Source: Dehalococcoidia bacterium (lineage in GTDB: Bacteria; Chloroflexota; Dehalococcoidia; Lucifugimonadales; Lucifugimonadaceae). From it: a DNA stretch of 64,000 nucleotides. The notes below the pieces were generated by a model. That model saw only the letters and a program-made list of their open reading frames with translations. It was not told where the DNA came from and did no database searches. The position numbers were made by a program, and so were the translations under genes. The DNA is taken from NCBI GenBank assembly GCA_022819585.1, contig JAJEGY010000039.1, positions 41,344-105,343 of the forward strand, written 5' to 3'. Positions 34,359-44,056 of the stretch are shown here, piece by piece (the first letter of the stretch is position 1; each line of letters starts with the position of its first letter).

Positions 34359-35147
34359 GTGAATCCAACTGATTTCTCAATGGACTACGTCAGATGGGCC
34401 GAACGATACGACATCTTCTACGAGGCGGCACCCGAAGGCGAGCTCGAGTTCTATCTGAATGCTATCGAACGGGTAGATGGATCAGTGTTGGAATTAGGTG
34501 TCGGGACGGGCAGGATTGCAATCCCGGCAGCCATGATGGGACACGACGTGACAGGTGTCGATCTAAATCGCCCGATGCTGGAACGTGCTCGAGGAAAACT
34601 TGGTGATGCTTCCTTGGCAGGCTCATTAGAACTGCTTGAGGCTGACATGTGTGAGTTGGAGTTGCCGAAGAGAGACTTCGATCTCGTGATTGTCCCCGCA
34701 CACACTCTCGCATTAGTAAGCGAAGCGACTCGCCAACTTGCGGCGCTGAAACGTTGCGCGATGCACATGGCGTCAGACGCGACATTGATATTCAACCTCT
34801 TCAATCCGAGCGATGACCTGATCCATGACGAATCAGGCGAAAGGTTCTTACTTGGCGTCGTCGTGAACGAAGACGATGGCACGAGGCACGTCTTGACCGG
34901 CATAAACAACTTCGACACCGAGGCCCAAACCAACTACTGTATACAGACCATTGAATCGTTTGATCGCAACGGCCAATTGATCGATCGCGAGGAGCTAAAC
35001 GTTGCTTTCAGATACCTGCATCACCACCAAGTCGAAGAAATGCTGGCTGAAGCCGGGTTAAAGTTGATCGATTTCTTCGGCGACTTCAACGGTGAACCGC
35101 TGAGCCAAAGCAGCGAGGAAATGATCTACATCTGCCGTTTGGGCTGA
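34359..35147 (+). CDS. SAM-dependent methyltransferase (class I)
   Basis: A 262-residue Rossmann methyltransferase with the AdoMet loop VLELGVGTGRIAIPAAMMGHDVTGVDLN and the acidic motif II at LLEADMCELELP. The GTG start is used because no better codon lies upstream. The substrate is unknown; the C-terminal part is shaped like small-molecule methyltransferases. The gene stands alone between two minus-strand genes. Confidence 0.82.
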   Translation: MNPTDFSMDYVRWAERYDIFYEAAPEGELEFYLNAIERVDGSVLELGVGTGRIAIPAAMMGHDVTGVDLNRPMLERARGKLGDASLAGSLELLEADMCELELPKRDFDLVIVPAHTLALVSEATRQLAALKRCAMHMASDATLIFNLFNPSDDLIHDESGERFLLGVVVNEDDGTRHVLTGINNFDTEAQTNYCIQTIESFDRNGQLIDREELNVAFRYLHHHQVEEMLAEAGLKLIDFFGDFNGEPLSQSSEEMIYICRLG

Positions 35148-35170
35148 TTGCCGGAAAATCCCTAGCGAGG

Positions 35171-36142
35171 TTATTCGACTGGCGGTGGCGCGGGTGGCGG
35201 TTCGGCGGGCTCAACACCCGGGGCGCGTTCTTCGATCAATTCAAGCCAGTTCTCTGCACTCTCGATGACACTGGGCAACTTGGGATCTTGTGAGAGGGAG
35301 ATCGCCTCTTCCAGATCGAACTTCGCTTCTGCCCAACTACCGACGCGGGCGAGGAGAATGCCGCGATCCAAGAAATAGGAGGCCTGCGCCGGGTTAAGTT
35401 CAATTGCGTATGTGAAATCGGAGTACGCGGCCCCAGCGTCCAGGAGGATGTCGCGGTGATACCTGCCACGCCACCAATAAACACCGCCTTCTTCAGGAGC
35501 AAGCCTGATAGCAGTTCTGAAGTGCTCGGACGCCGCATCATAGTCGTTTTCTGTTGCTCGAACCCGACCCAAAACTAGATGCGCGTTTAGCAACTCATCA
35601 TCAAGCTCTAGTCCGCGCAACGCGTCTCGTTTCGCCCCTTCGAAATCGCCCATTGAAACACGGACCATCGCGCGTTCGCCGTATATCGATCCGACTCTAG
35701 GCCGTAGAGATACCGCTCGGTCATAGTCGACCATCGCGTCTTCGAGTTCGCCCTGCATCATTCGAGATTGCCCGCGCCCTGCCCAAGCTCGCGCAAACTC
35801 CGGTTCGATTTCCACGATGGTTGCGAAGCGCCTCTCCGCGTCCTTGAACTCCCCACGATCAAGAGTGCGATGGGCTGATGAATACATGCCGACCGTCTCA
35901 CGCGTGCCAGGCGTCGGCGAGACAGTTGGTGTCGCAGTTGGTGTCGACGTCGAGGTTGGTTCAGGCGCGCTAGTAGGCGTACTGAATGGCTGCAGCATCA
36001 CTACTTCGGTCGCCGTAGGTGGTACCGCGGTCGGAGCAGGTGTGGGTTCAGATTGTTGGCAAGCTGATATGGTGCCTGCGACAAGTGATGACAGCGCGAG
36101 CAGTGAGAAGAAAATTGTGGCGGCGCGAAGTTTTCGGACCAT
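35171..36142 (-). CDS. TPR-repeat lipoprotein
   Basis: The chosen start gives a signal peptide with hydrophobic core IFFSLLALSSLVAGT and the lipobox ISAC, so the mature protein would be lipid-anchored outside the cytoplasmic membrane. A Pro/Thr-rich linker (about residues 35-80) is followed by about six tetratricopeptide repeats (for example FARAWAGRGQSRMMQGELEDAMVDYDRAV). TPR arrays bind other proteins; no partner can be named. The tail is Pro-rich. Confidence 0.82.
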   Translation of the reverse strand: MVRKLRAATIFFSLLALSSLVAGTISACQQSEPTPAPTAVPPTATEVVMLQPFSTPTSAPEPTSTSTPTATPTVSPTPGTRETVGMYSSAHRTLDRGEFKDAERRFATIVEIEPEFARAWAGRGQSRMMQGELEDAMVDYDRAVSLRPRVGSIYGERAMVRVSMGDFEGAKRDALRGLELDDELLNAHLVLGRVRATENDYDAASEHFRTAIRLAPEEGGVYWWRGRYHRDILLDAGAAYSDFTYAIELNPAQASYFLDRGILLARVGSWAEAKFDLEEAISLSQDPKLPSVIESAENWLELIEERAPGVEPAEPPPAPPPVE

Positions 36143-36218
36143 AACTGAATCAAGGATACGCATTTGGAAGCATCGCAGTTCTCAGAAGGGCTAACAAACC
36201 CTGTAGAGAGAAGCCGTC

Positions 36219-37193
36219 CTAACCGTTGACAAGACCAGAAACCAACATCTCAACGGCCAAACGTCGATCCGCACGCCCCGTCTTGATGCTGGTGTCGACC
36301 TCCAGCATGTGAAGGTGCATCATCCTCAAGCGTTGTGATCCGAGCCTCGAAGCCTGCCTACAGGTCTTGTCGACCAACCAGCCCAAATTGATGCGAAGTC
36401 GTTGCCCCACCTGCGCGCTGCTCGTGCCTCGTTCTAAAAGATCAGCCGCAACTAGCAGAATGCGAACTTGCCTTGTCAACAACGCGAATATGCCCTCGAT
36501 CGATTCGCCATTTGCGATCAGGTTTTGGACTCCGCTCAGTGCTTGACTGGTACGCCCCTCGATGATGGCGTCCATCACGTTGAATATGCGGTCCTGGCTT
36601 GCGTCGGTCACCATCAAATCGATGTCCTGCGGTTCCAGTGTGCGACCATTGGCGTAGATCGCGAGTTTTTGGATTTCACCGTCCAAGCGTCGAACATCGT
36701 CGCCACCAACATCGTTGAACCTAGCCAACGCGCGTGCCGATGCTCGCACCCCATGGAATTCGAAACGCCCACGGATCCAGTCACCTCGTTCACGTCGATC
36801 AGGAACTCGGTGTATCTCAACCTCCGCCAATGACGCCAGTCTCTTCAGCGGAGCCGACGTCAGTTTCAGAGGGATGTTCTCGACGAATATCAACTCGTTC
36901 GTTATCTGGTTGACCTCCGCCGCGACCCGATCTCCGAACGCTTCCCAGTCGGCACGGACCCGCTCGCCTCTAGTGTCCATGGGCTTGAGCATTCCTTTGA
37001 CCACCACTGCCCTACGATCGGTCAGGAACGGCGATATTTTGGCCGCCGCGAAGACCTCGGCCATACTCACATTAGGCGCCTCGAAAACGGTCGTGTTGGG
37101 CGCACGCAACTCTGGTGGTCCCAACGCGTCAAGATGGGCTTCAAGTGAGTTGGCGATGGTGAATTCGTCATCACCATGTATCAATCTGATCAT
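36219..37193 (-). CDS. holA: DNA polymerase III, delta subunit
   Basis: Clamp-loader subunit that opens the beta clamp. The start MIRLIHGDDEFTI fits the family start (YLIxGDExLL). The order of segments matches HolA: an N-terminal domain with AAKISPFLTDRRAVVVKGM, a middle helical part with RVPDRRERGDWIRGRF, and a C-terminal collar with IFALLTRQVRILLVA. 324 residues, typical. Sequence conservation is low in this family, so the call rests on overall order. Confidence 0.85.
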   Translation of the reverse strand: MIRLIHGDDEFTIANSLEAHLDALGPPELRAPNTTVFEAPNVSMAEVFAAAKISPFLTDRRAVVVKGMLKPMDTRGERVRADWEAFGDRVAAEVNQITNELIFVENIPLKLTSAPLKRLASLAEVEIHRVPDRRERGDWIRGRFEFHGVRASARALARFNDVGGDDVRRLDGEIQKLAIYANGRTLEPQDIDLMVTDASQDRIFNVMDAIIEGRTSQALSGVQNLIANGESIEGIFALLTRQVRILLVAADLLERGTSSAQVGQRLRINLGWLVDKTCRQASRLGSQRLRMMHLHMLEVDTSIKTGRADRRLAVEMLVSGLVNG

Positions 37194-37326
37194 GCTGAAT
37201 CCAGCATAATCCAACCCGCTTGAGGTGCAACCTCGACCAGTGTCGGTGATGCGGCTGAGTTCATGAAAATCGCGATTTCTATAATCAAAATTGGTTCTCG
37301 ACGCGCAGCAATCCGATCAACTCTAT

Positions 37327-38430
37327 ATGTCCACAGCCATCATCGGCCTTGCCGCCGCCGGGAAGACAACGATATTCAACGCGTTGACGCGTGGGGCGGT
37401 TGACAAGGGTCAATATGGTGGCGCTAAATCGGTCAATATAGGCGTGGGTGCAAAACCCGATGTCCGATTAGATTTCATTGACAAGGCATTCAATGCTCGG
37501 CGCAAAGTCCGTGCCGAGATGACCTTCTGGGACATGCCGGTAGGCCACTCGACAGGGGCTGTTCTAACTCGGGAAACTGTCAACTCTCTCCAAAAAGCCA
37601 AAGCACTGCTGGCGGTGGTCAGAAAGTTTGAAGACCCCGCTACGCCTCATCCTGAAGGATCGATAGGTTGGCTTCGCGATCTCGAAAAGTTGATGTTCGA
37701 GATCCTATTCGCGGATATCGAGTTGCTCGACCGGCGCGTAGAGCGTATCCAAACGAGCATGAAGGCCTTGAAATCGTCCGAACGTGCCCAAGCGATTGCA
37801 AATGTGGAAGCTCTTAAAGAAGTTCAACAGATCCTGGAAGAGGGGACGCCTATCAGGTCAATGGCCCTTGACGAAGTACAATCTCGTGCCCTCGCCGACA
37901 TCTTCGTCTTGAGCGCCCTGCCCATTGTCGTGGCAGTAAACGTCAGCGAAGACGAGATTGGTATCGATGCGGAGATCTTACGATCCGAGGCGATAGACAA
38001 TCTAGGCGAAACGACGATTGATCCACAAACTCTCTTAGTGCCAATCTGCGCTTCCATCGAAGAAGAACTGCGGGGAATGGATGAAAACGAGGCCGCGGAA
38101 CTCAGAGCGGAATTAGGTATAGAGCGTGATGACAGCGAACTCCTGATGGACGCGTGCTTGCGATGCCTCAAAACCCAGACTTTCTACACAGCTTCAGACC
38201 GCGAAGCCCGCGCGTGGCACTTCCCTGCCGGCGCCTTTGCCCCTCAAGGCGCGGGCGTAGTTCACTCAGATATGGAACGCGGATTCATCCGGGCAGAAGT
38301 CGTAGCATACGATGATTTCGTGCGCTGCGGAAGTATGCAGGAAGCGCGCAAACAGGGAGTTTTGAGACAGGAAGGCAAGAACTACGTCCTCGCCGACGGT
38401 GACTTGATGAACTTCCTCTTCTCCGTATAG
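37327..38430 (+). CDS. YchF/OLA1-like P-loop NTPase
   Basis: A translation-associated Obg-family NTPase. The P-loop is GLAAAGKTT rather than the usual GxPNVGKST, the G3 region reads FWDMPVGHS, and the G4 motif is NVSE, the YchF type that favours ATP. A coiled helical insertion (LLDRRVERIQTSMKALKSSERAQ) and a C-terminal TGS-like domain with YTASDREARAWHFPAGAFAPQGAGVVHSD complete it. An upstream TATAAT at 37280-37285 could be its -10, and a TTG at 37291 is a possible earlier start. Confidence 0.82.
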   Translation: MSTAIIGLAAAGKTTIFNALTRGAVDKGQYGGAKSVNIGVGAKPDVRLDFIDKAFNARRKVRAEMTFWDMPVGHSTGAVLTRETVNSLQKAKALLAVVRKFEDPATPHPEGSIGWLRDLEKLMFEILFADIELLDRRVERIQTSMKALKSSERAQAIANVEALKEVQQILEEGTPIRSMALDEVQSRALADIFVLSALPIVVAVNVSEDEIGIDAEILRSEAIDNLGETTIDPQTLLVPICASIEEELRGMDENEAAELRAELGIERDDSELLMDACLRCLKTQTFYTASDREARAWHFPAGAFAPQGAGVVHSDMERGFIRAEVVAYDDFVRCGSMQEARKQGVLRQEGKNYVLADGDLMNFLFSV

Positions 38431-38476
38431 TCACCGAATTCTCAACAACCGCACTCAACCACCAAAGGTATCGAAA

Positions 38477-39124
38477 ATGGCACGATCTCTACTCATTATC
38501 AGGCTAGTCCAACCATTCCCTGGGCTTGAAGGCTACGACACCATGTTGTCCAACTACTGGTCTGCTGTCAAGACGCAGGTCGACCGTCATGCCATGACAT
38601 CCGGCCCGATCAGACGCGTTTTCATCGAAACCGTCACGGGCAGAGGCGAAGACGCAGTAGTCCAACTACAGCAAATGAATCCGCAGGGCGCAAGCCTCGT
38701 CCGAGGATTGGTCGCGAGCGGAGCGATCGTCGAAGAATTCGAAGACACGGAACTACTCGCCGAACTGATTGATTGGGGACAATGCGCATCCCAGAACCTG
38801 ATGTCCGATAAGGTTCGCACCGTAGTTCAGTCAGGCCAAATAGAAGCAGCAGGTGTCCGTGACGATCATCTGAGAAAACGCCTTAACGATGCTATCGGGG
38901 ACGACGAAACCTCGGTGGTCCTTGCTGTATCAGCACAACTCCCGATCCCCGACCGGATCGAACGCTTCATCGTTTCTCCGCCGGAACTTGACCAACTCGA
39001 GCGGTGGCTCCGCGAAAAGATGGAAGAGGCCAGACGCGAGATGATGGAGCGAGCACAGCAACAAGCCAGTGGCGACACTGCAGAAGGGCAATCATCCTCC
39101 GGCGGTCTCTGGACGCCCGGTTAA
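38477..39124 (+). CDS. hypothetical protein downstream of the YchF-like gene
   Basis: 215 residues, no recognised family. The first 120 residues look like an alpha/beta domain (ARSLLIIRLVQPFPGLEGYD; GPIRRVFIETVTG). The C-terminal 60 residues form a long charged helix (LDQLERWLREKMEEARREMMERAQQQ) suited to a coiled coil. It follows the NTPase gene by 46 bp on the same strand. Confidence 0.6.
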   Translation: MARSLLIIRLVQPFPGLEGYDTMLSNYWSAVKTQVDRHAMTSGPIRRVFIETVTGRGEDAVVQLQQMNPQGASLVRGLVASGAIVEEFEDTELLAELIDWGQCASQNLMSDKVRTVVQSGQIEAAGVRDDHLRKRLNDAIGDDETSVVLAVSAQLPIPDRIERFIVSPPELDQLERWLREKMEEARREMMERAQQQASGDTAEGQSSSGGLWTPG

Positions 39125-39160
39125 CCTGCGAGGGCTGGGTGGGCGCGTAGCATTTACGTC

Positions 39161-40408
39161 ATGGCCACCGTTCCTCAAACCCAACCGGTAGTCGAAGCTC
39201 ATTCAAACGCGCTGGATCCGCCTATCGCGCTTTACGTCCACATCCCTTTTTGCCTCTCCAAGTGCAACTACTGCGATTTCAACACTTACGAAGGTATAGA
39301 AAATCTGATGCCTTCGTTTGTCAATGCTCTATCCGCTGAAATCGGTCATTGGGGAGATCGATTCAAACGCCCCCAAGTATCAACTATCTTCTTCGGTGGT
39401 GGAACCCCGTCGTATCTCTCCGCCGAATTGATCTCTCGTTTGATGGAAACTATCGACGCCTCTATGCAAATCGCGCCAAACTCAGAGATCACATTAGAAG
39501 CAAACCCCGACGACATCAACCCATGCAAAGCCAAGGCATGGCTGGCAGCCGGCTTCAACCGCATCAGCATCGGCGTCCAATCATTCCACGACCCGATCCT
39601 CTCAGCCTTGTCGCGGCGTCACAGTGCAGACAACGCCGCCCAGGCCGTAACGACAGCACGCGACTCCGGATTCGCCAACGTCAACATCGACCTGATGTTC
39701 GGCCTGCCAAATCAACCATTGACTATCTGGGAAAGCACCCTTGAGCGCGCTGTAGAACTTGGAACCGAACATCTATCACTCTACGGCCTTCAAATCGAAC
39801 CCGGAACACCTCTGCATCGCGATGTCAACCGCGGCATCGTTCCAACTCCGAACGATGATCTAGCAGCCGATATGTACGAGATGGCGATGGATGCCCTGGG
39901 TGATGCTGGATACGATCACTACGAAATCTCGAACTGGGCCAAACCGGGATACCGATCCCAGCACAATCTGGCCTACTGGCTCAACAAACCATACGTAGGT
40001 GTAGGTCCCGGCGCTCACTCATCGATGCTCGGCAAACGGTTCGCCAACATGAAATCGCCTCGCCGCTACATCGACACGATCGCGGCAACATCGTATCCCA
40101 GCCATTCCTCTGCGCTATCAATCGCTGAAGGGGAACTCGCCATCGACTTCGTGGAAACCACATCCTCCGCAATGGCGATGTCGGAAACCATGATGCTCGG
40201 AATGAGGCTGGTGGAAGGAATATCAGACATAGACTTCCAACATCGCTTCGGCAAGACACTGACATCAGTCTACGGACACGAAATTGAGTCACTCGCACAC
40301 GCTGGCCTAATCGAACGCGTATCTGACAGAGTCAGGCTGACGCGTCGCGGCAGACTCTTGGGAAACAGTGTCTTTGAGCGATTCATCCTCACAGATGGCG
40401 AAGGTTGA
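39161..40408 (+). CDS. hemW: radical SAM heme chaperone HemW
   Basis: A 415-residue radical-SAM protein of the HemN/HemW group. YVHIPFCLSKCNYCDFNTY has the CxxxCxYC iron-sulfur motif, followed by FFGGGTPSYL, the SAM-binding ALEANPDD-like segment (LEANPDDI), and GVQSFHDPIL. Unlike true coproporphyrinogen dehydrogenases, HemW lacks the N-terminal extension, as here. It probably inserts heme into partner proteins. It overlaps the start region of the next gene. Confidence 0.93.
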   Translation: MATVPQTQPVVEAHSNALDPPIALYVHIPFCLSKCNYCDFNTYEGIENLMPSFVNALSAEIGHWGDRFKRPQVSTIFFGGGTPSYLSAELISRLMETIDASMQIAPNSEITLEANPDDINPCKAKAWLAAGFNRISIGVQSFHDPILSALSRRHSADNAAQAVTTARDSGFANVNIDLMFGLPNQPLTIWESTLERAVELGTEHLSLYGLQIEPGTPLHRDVNRGIVPTPNDDLAADMYEMAMDALGDAGYDHYEISNWAKPGYRSQHNLAYWLNKPYVGVGPGAHSSMLGKRFANMKSPRRYIDTIAATSYPSHSSALSIAEGELAIDFVETTSSAMAMSETMMLGMRLVEGISDIDFQHRFGKTLTSVYGHEIESLAHAGLIERVSDRVRLTRRGRLLGNSVFERFILTDGEG

Positions 40409-41240
40409 GACAGCCATGCACGAATCAAACCGAATCGATTTCCCAGAATATCTTGACGAAGCCGTCGAAATATGGAACGAAATCTCTGAATGGTGGGACG
40501 ACCGCATCGGAGACGGCAACGAGGCGCAGAACTATCTGATCGAACCAACTCAAGAAAAGCTGCTCAACCTCCAACCAGGCGACCACGTCCTCGACATCGC
40601 CTGCGGCGCGGGAAGGTTCACTCGTCGCATGGCCGACCAAGGTGTTCATGTCACCGCTCTAGACCACTCCCGAAAATTCATCCGACGAGCGAAAGAACGC
40701 GCCTATGGCTATGAAGATCGCATCGATTTCCATGTTGTCAACGCGGCCAACCGCGAAGCTCTAGCAGCCATCCCAGGATCACCTTTCGACGCCGCTGTCT
40801 GCACCATGGGTTTGATGGATATGGCGGTGATCACCCCATTGGCAGAATCCCTGCCGCAACTGCTGAAACCGCGCGGCAAGTTTGTCTTCAGCGTCACGCA
40901 TCCCGTCTTCAACTCCAACGGAACACGAAACTCAATGGAACGTGAATTCACCGAGAATGGCGTCGTCGAAGATTTCAGAGTCTCTGTGCCACCCTACTCT
41001 GATGCCTGCACTTACTTAGGAGTAGGTATCAACGGACAACCACGAGCCCATAGATACTTCCACCGACCCATCAGCGATCTGCTTCGCGTATTCATGCAGC
41101 AAGGTTTCGCTCTCACAGTCCTGGAAGAACCAAGATTTCCTCCCAAAGCACAAGAGGAATCATCTTCGACCATGTCAGGACAATTCTGGTGGCACTTCCC
41201 TCTGATCTTGGTCGCGCGCCTAGAGATGCTCGACAACTGA
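40395..41240 (+). CDS. SAM-dependent methyltransferase
   Basis: A 281-residue class I methyltransferase. VLDIACGAGRFTRRMADQGVHVTALDHS is the AdoMet loop, and FDAAVCTMGLMDM and FVFSVTHPVF are the later core strands, as in UbiE/COQ5-like small-molecule methyltransferases. The ATG at 40395 overlaps hemW by 14 bp; the ATG at 40416 is an alternative. Substrate unknown. Confidence 0.82.
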   Translation: MAKVETAMHESNRIDFPEYLDEAVEIWNEISEWWDDRIGDGNEAQNYLIEPTQEKLLNLQPGDHVLDIACGAGRFTRRMADQGVHVTALDHSRKFIRRAKERAYGYEDRIDFHVVNAANREALAAIPGSPFDAAVCTMGLMDMAVITPLAESLPQLLKPRGKFVFSVTHPVFNSNGTRNSMEREFTENGVVEDFRVSVPPYSDACTYLGVGINGQPRAHRYFHRPISDLLRVFMQQGFALTVLEEPRFPPKAQEESSSTMSGQFWWHFPLILVARLEMLDN

Positions 41241-41307
41241 ACGTTTCCTCGATTCCGTCGATAATCCATACTTATCGGCAAATCCTCGTAACTTCCTTTC
41301 GCGCATC

Positions 41308-43161
41308 ATGTTCGTCGTCGGCACCGCGGGCCATGTAGACCACGGCAAGTCCACGCTCATCGAAAAGCTCACGGGCATCGACCCCGACCGGCTAAGCGCG
41401 GAAAAAGCGCGCGGGATGACCATCGAACTCGGCTTCGCATGGCTCGATCTCGGCGACGGCACCGAGGTCAGCATCGTAGATGTCCCAGGACATGAGCGTT
41501 TCGTCAAAACCATGCTTATGGGCGCTGGAGGTTTCGACTTGGCGCTCCTAGTAGTCGCAGGCGACGAAGGTCCCATGCCGCAAACGCTCGAGCACTTAGC
41601 CATCTTGGACCTCTTAGAGGTGCGAGACGGCATAGTCGTCATCACCAAATCGGATATTGCCGATCCTGACCTCATCGAGCTGGTAGAGATCGAAATATCC
41701 GAAATACTTGAGGGAACCACATTAGAAGGATCAACTATGCTGTCAGTTTCCGCTGAAACTGGCGAGGGCATGGATGACCTCCGGAAAATGATCGCCGACT
41801 TCGTCCGCGAAAAACCACCTCGTACTGGTAACGAACGTCCCCGTCTGTTCATCGACCGTTCCTTCAGCGTGGCAGGTTTCGGGGCTGTAGTCACCGGTAC
41901 TCTCGACGGCGGACAACTGAATATCGGCGATGAAGTCGCTCTTCTCCCTTCAAACGAAAATGCACGCATTCGCGGCCTCCAAAGCCACGAATCGGAGATC
42001 GATACTGCCTTGCCCGGAACCCGGGTCGCTGTTAGCCTGAGCGGCGTTTCTCACACCGAGATCGAGCGCGGGGAGGCCCTAGTCAAACGTGGTGACTTCA
42101 AGACCACTCCAGTGTTCGACGCTTCGCTGAGGGCAATCGCGGGCGTCAAGCGGCCTATCAAACACAATCATCGCGTTACTCTGTACGGTGGAACGTGGGA
42201 GGAGCCAGCTACGGTTCGGTTGCTCAATGCGGATCGATTGCAGGCTGGCGAGCAAGGTTGGGCTCAAATCAAAATGGGCAAGCCCCGTCCAACTATCAAA
42301 GGCGACCATTTCGTCATCCGCGACAGCAATGACACTCTAGGTGGAGGGGTGGTCCTAGTCGTCGATGCTCCGCGCCACCGCCGAAACGACCCTGCGGTGG
42401 TCAAGCATCTTCAAATCCTTGCGGAAGGCCGATCAGAAGAAATCGTGATGCACGCTTTGAATCTTCTCGATTTGGCAAACAACAACCAAATCTCTGACTC
42501 GACCCACATGCTGCGAAACGATATAGAACGAGACGTCTCAGGATTGGTTGAACAGGGGCGTGTAACTCGCCTAACAGAAGGTTCCTCGGCCCTACACATC
42601 ACAACGTCTCGCTTGGATTCACTACTTAATCAATCGATCGAAACGCTTGCCGAATACCACCAGCGATACTCGCTACGCCGTGGTATGCCGCGGCAGGAAC
42701 TGCGCAACCGCTTGAAGTTGTCAACCCCTGGTTTCGACGCTGTCGTGCAGCACTTCATCAAGGAAGGTGCAATAAATCAAGACGGAACAACCCTGAGATT
42801 GCCCGATCACGAGGTTCGCTTTTCGGAGGACCAGAAACGCGAAGTCGATCGTTTTTTGTCCGTCTTGCGAGAGCATAGATTCTCACCGCCCGCGTGGAAC
42901 AAAATCGACGCAGATCTCCTCGGCGCCCTTGCAGATCGCCGCGAAGTAGTCAGTGCCGGACCCGATGTCGTTTTCGCAGCTGAGGTATTCGATGAGATGC
43001 GCGATGCGGTGATCAACTTCTGTCATGCCAACAACGAAGTCTCGATTAATGACGTCCGCGAACTTCTTGGTACTAGCCGGAAATACTCGCTCGCGTTGCT
43101 CGAACAACTCGACCGTGATAATGTGACCATGCGCGTCGGTGACATGAGGAAGCTAAGGTGA
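41308..43161 (+). CDS. selB: selenocysteine-specific elongation factor SelB
   Basis: GTPase that brings Sec-tRNA to UGA codons carrying a SECIS hairpin. The 617-residue protein has the G1 motif GTAGHVDHGKST (5-16), DVPGHERFVKTMLMGAGGFDLALLVVAGDEGPMPQT, and TKSD (G4). It then has an EF-Tu-like domain II-III with RSFSVAGFGAVVTGT, and four C-terminal winged helices, ending EVSINDVRELLGTSRKYSLALLEQLD, a close match to the SelB SECIS-binding end. Its presence shows the organism decodes UGA as selenocysteine. selA, selC and selD were not found in the window. Confidence 0.96.
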   Translation: MFVVGTAGHVDHGKSTLIEKLTGIDPDRLSAEKARGMTIELGFAWLDLGDGTEVSIVDVPGHERFVKTMLMGAGGFDLALLVVAGDEGPMPQTLEHLAILDLLEVRDGIVVITKSDIADPDLIELVEIEISEILEGTTLEGSTMLSVSAETGEGMDDLRKMIADFVREKPPRTGNERPRLFIDRSFSVAGFGAVVTGTLDGGQLNIGDEVALLPSNENARIRGLQSHESEIDTALPGTRVAVSLSGVSHTEIERGEALVKRGDFKTTPVFDASLRAIAGVKRPIKHNHRVTLYGGTWEEPATVRLLNADRLQAGEQGWAQIKMGKPRPTIKGDHFVIRDSNDTLGGGVVLVVDAPRHRRNDPAVVKHLQILAEGRSEEIVMHALNLLDLANNNQISDSTHMLRNDIERDVSGLVEQGRVTRLTEGSSALHITTSRLDSLLNQSIETLAEYHQRYSLRRGMPRQELRNRLKLSTPGFDAVVQHFIKEGAINQDGTTLRLPDHEVRFSEDQKREVDRFLSVLREHRFSPPAWNKIDADLLGALADRREVVSAGPDVVFAAEVFDEMRDAVINFCHANNEVSINDVRELLGTSRKYSLALLEQLDRDNVTMRVGDMRKLR

Positions 43162-43637
43162 CGCCCACCAACGAAAAACTCACCTTGATCCTCCACCAAC
43201 CTCCGTTCAAGGTCTCGAATCTATCTTCGCTGTTCAGATCGTTGCAGGCCGCAGTAAGGGAGACTGCGGCGGCGGGGGAACCGGTCGAATCCCTGTTTTC
43301 CAATCAACAGGGGCCGTTTCTTGTCACCGACGTTGAACACACTCCCAACGGCGAGATGGTGTTGTCCATCTGGTTCGCAGATCGCCAGAATGATCCGTTG
43401 GATGAACGTTCGAAAGAGACATTTGGTCGAGCAATATCAGAGCTAGAGCAGACGATACTGAGTGGATCGCAGCACACCTTCTGGGGCACACCGGCTTACC
43501 GACCCGAATTGCATGATGAAGATTCTCGTATGTTGAGGTTCATCGCCATATTGCGAGCTTTCCGCTCGGCGACGATTTCATTCGGTGATCGAACCATCGT
43601 GCTACGCGACGGTTTGTTCGCCTCAGAACGGACCTGA
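43158..43637 (+). CDS. hypothetical protein coupled to selB
   Basis: 159 residues, unrecognised. The GTG start overlaps the selB stop (GTGA), so translation is coupled. Segments such as LVTDVEHTPNGEMVLSIWFADRQNDPLDERS suggest a small alpha/beta protein with no membrane segment. Position alone suggests a link to selenocysteine use, but nothing in the sequence proves it. Confidence 0.55.
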   Translation: MTPTNEKLTLILHQPPFKVSNLSSLFRSLQAAVRETAAAGEPVESLFSNQQGPFLVTDVEHTPNGEMVLSIWFADRQNDPLDERSKETFGRAISELEQTILSGSQHTFWGTPAYRPELHDEDSRMLRFIAILRAFRSATISFGDRTIVLRDGLFASERT

Positions 43638-43645
43638 TCTCCGCT

Positions 43646-44029
43646 TCAACCCAAACCCATCTCAGCGACTTCGTCTTCGTCAAATCCGAGGAAGTGTCCT
43701 ACTTCGTGCCACACAGTTCGAAGCACTTCTTCTTCTAGCTCCTCGATCGAATCGACTTGATCCTCGATGGGACGTTGAAAGATCGTTATTTTGGACGGCA
43801 TTGACGCGTTGTGGGAACCGCCGTCTCTTAGCGATACTCCCTCGGATAGTCCGAACAGCGTGTCGTGTGGTTCGAGCCCGAGGTCGGCCCGTTGGTGCAG
43901 GGTCGGCTCCGGTTCGACTACGATATCGACGTTTTCGATTTGAAGCCGTTCGTAAAACTCAGCGTCGAGTTGTTCGATGGCGTCAAGGACGATACCGTCA
44001 AACTCCTCGGGCGAAACTCGGTACGTCAT
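43646..44029 (-). CDS. minimal zincin-type metallopeptidase
   Basis: A 127-residue member of the small zincin-like family. The zinc motif WHEVGHFLGFDEDE (HExxH plus downstream Asp/Glu) sits at the C-terminus, and the N-terminal FDGIVLDAIEQL helix and a VDIVVEPEP strand are typical. Family members are compact, with no known substrate. It converges on the selB-coupled gene. Confidence 0.82.
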   Translation of the reverse strand: MTYRVSPEEFDGIVLDAIEQLDAEFYERLQIENVDIVVEPEPTLHQRADLGLEPHDTLFGLSEGVSLRDGGSHNASMPSKITIFQRPIEDQVDSIEELEEEVLRTVWHEVGHFLGFDEDEVAEMGLG

Positions 44030-44056
44030 CGCGGAAATGTGGCCGAGATGGGAGCG

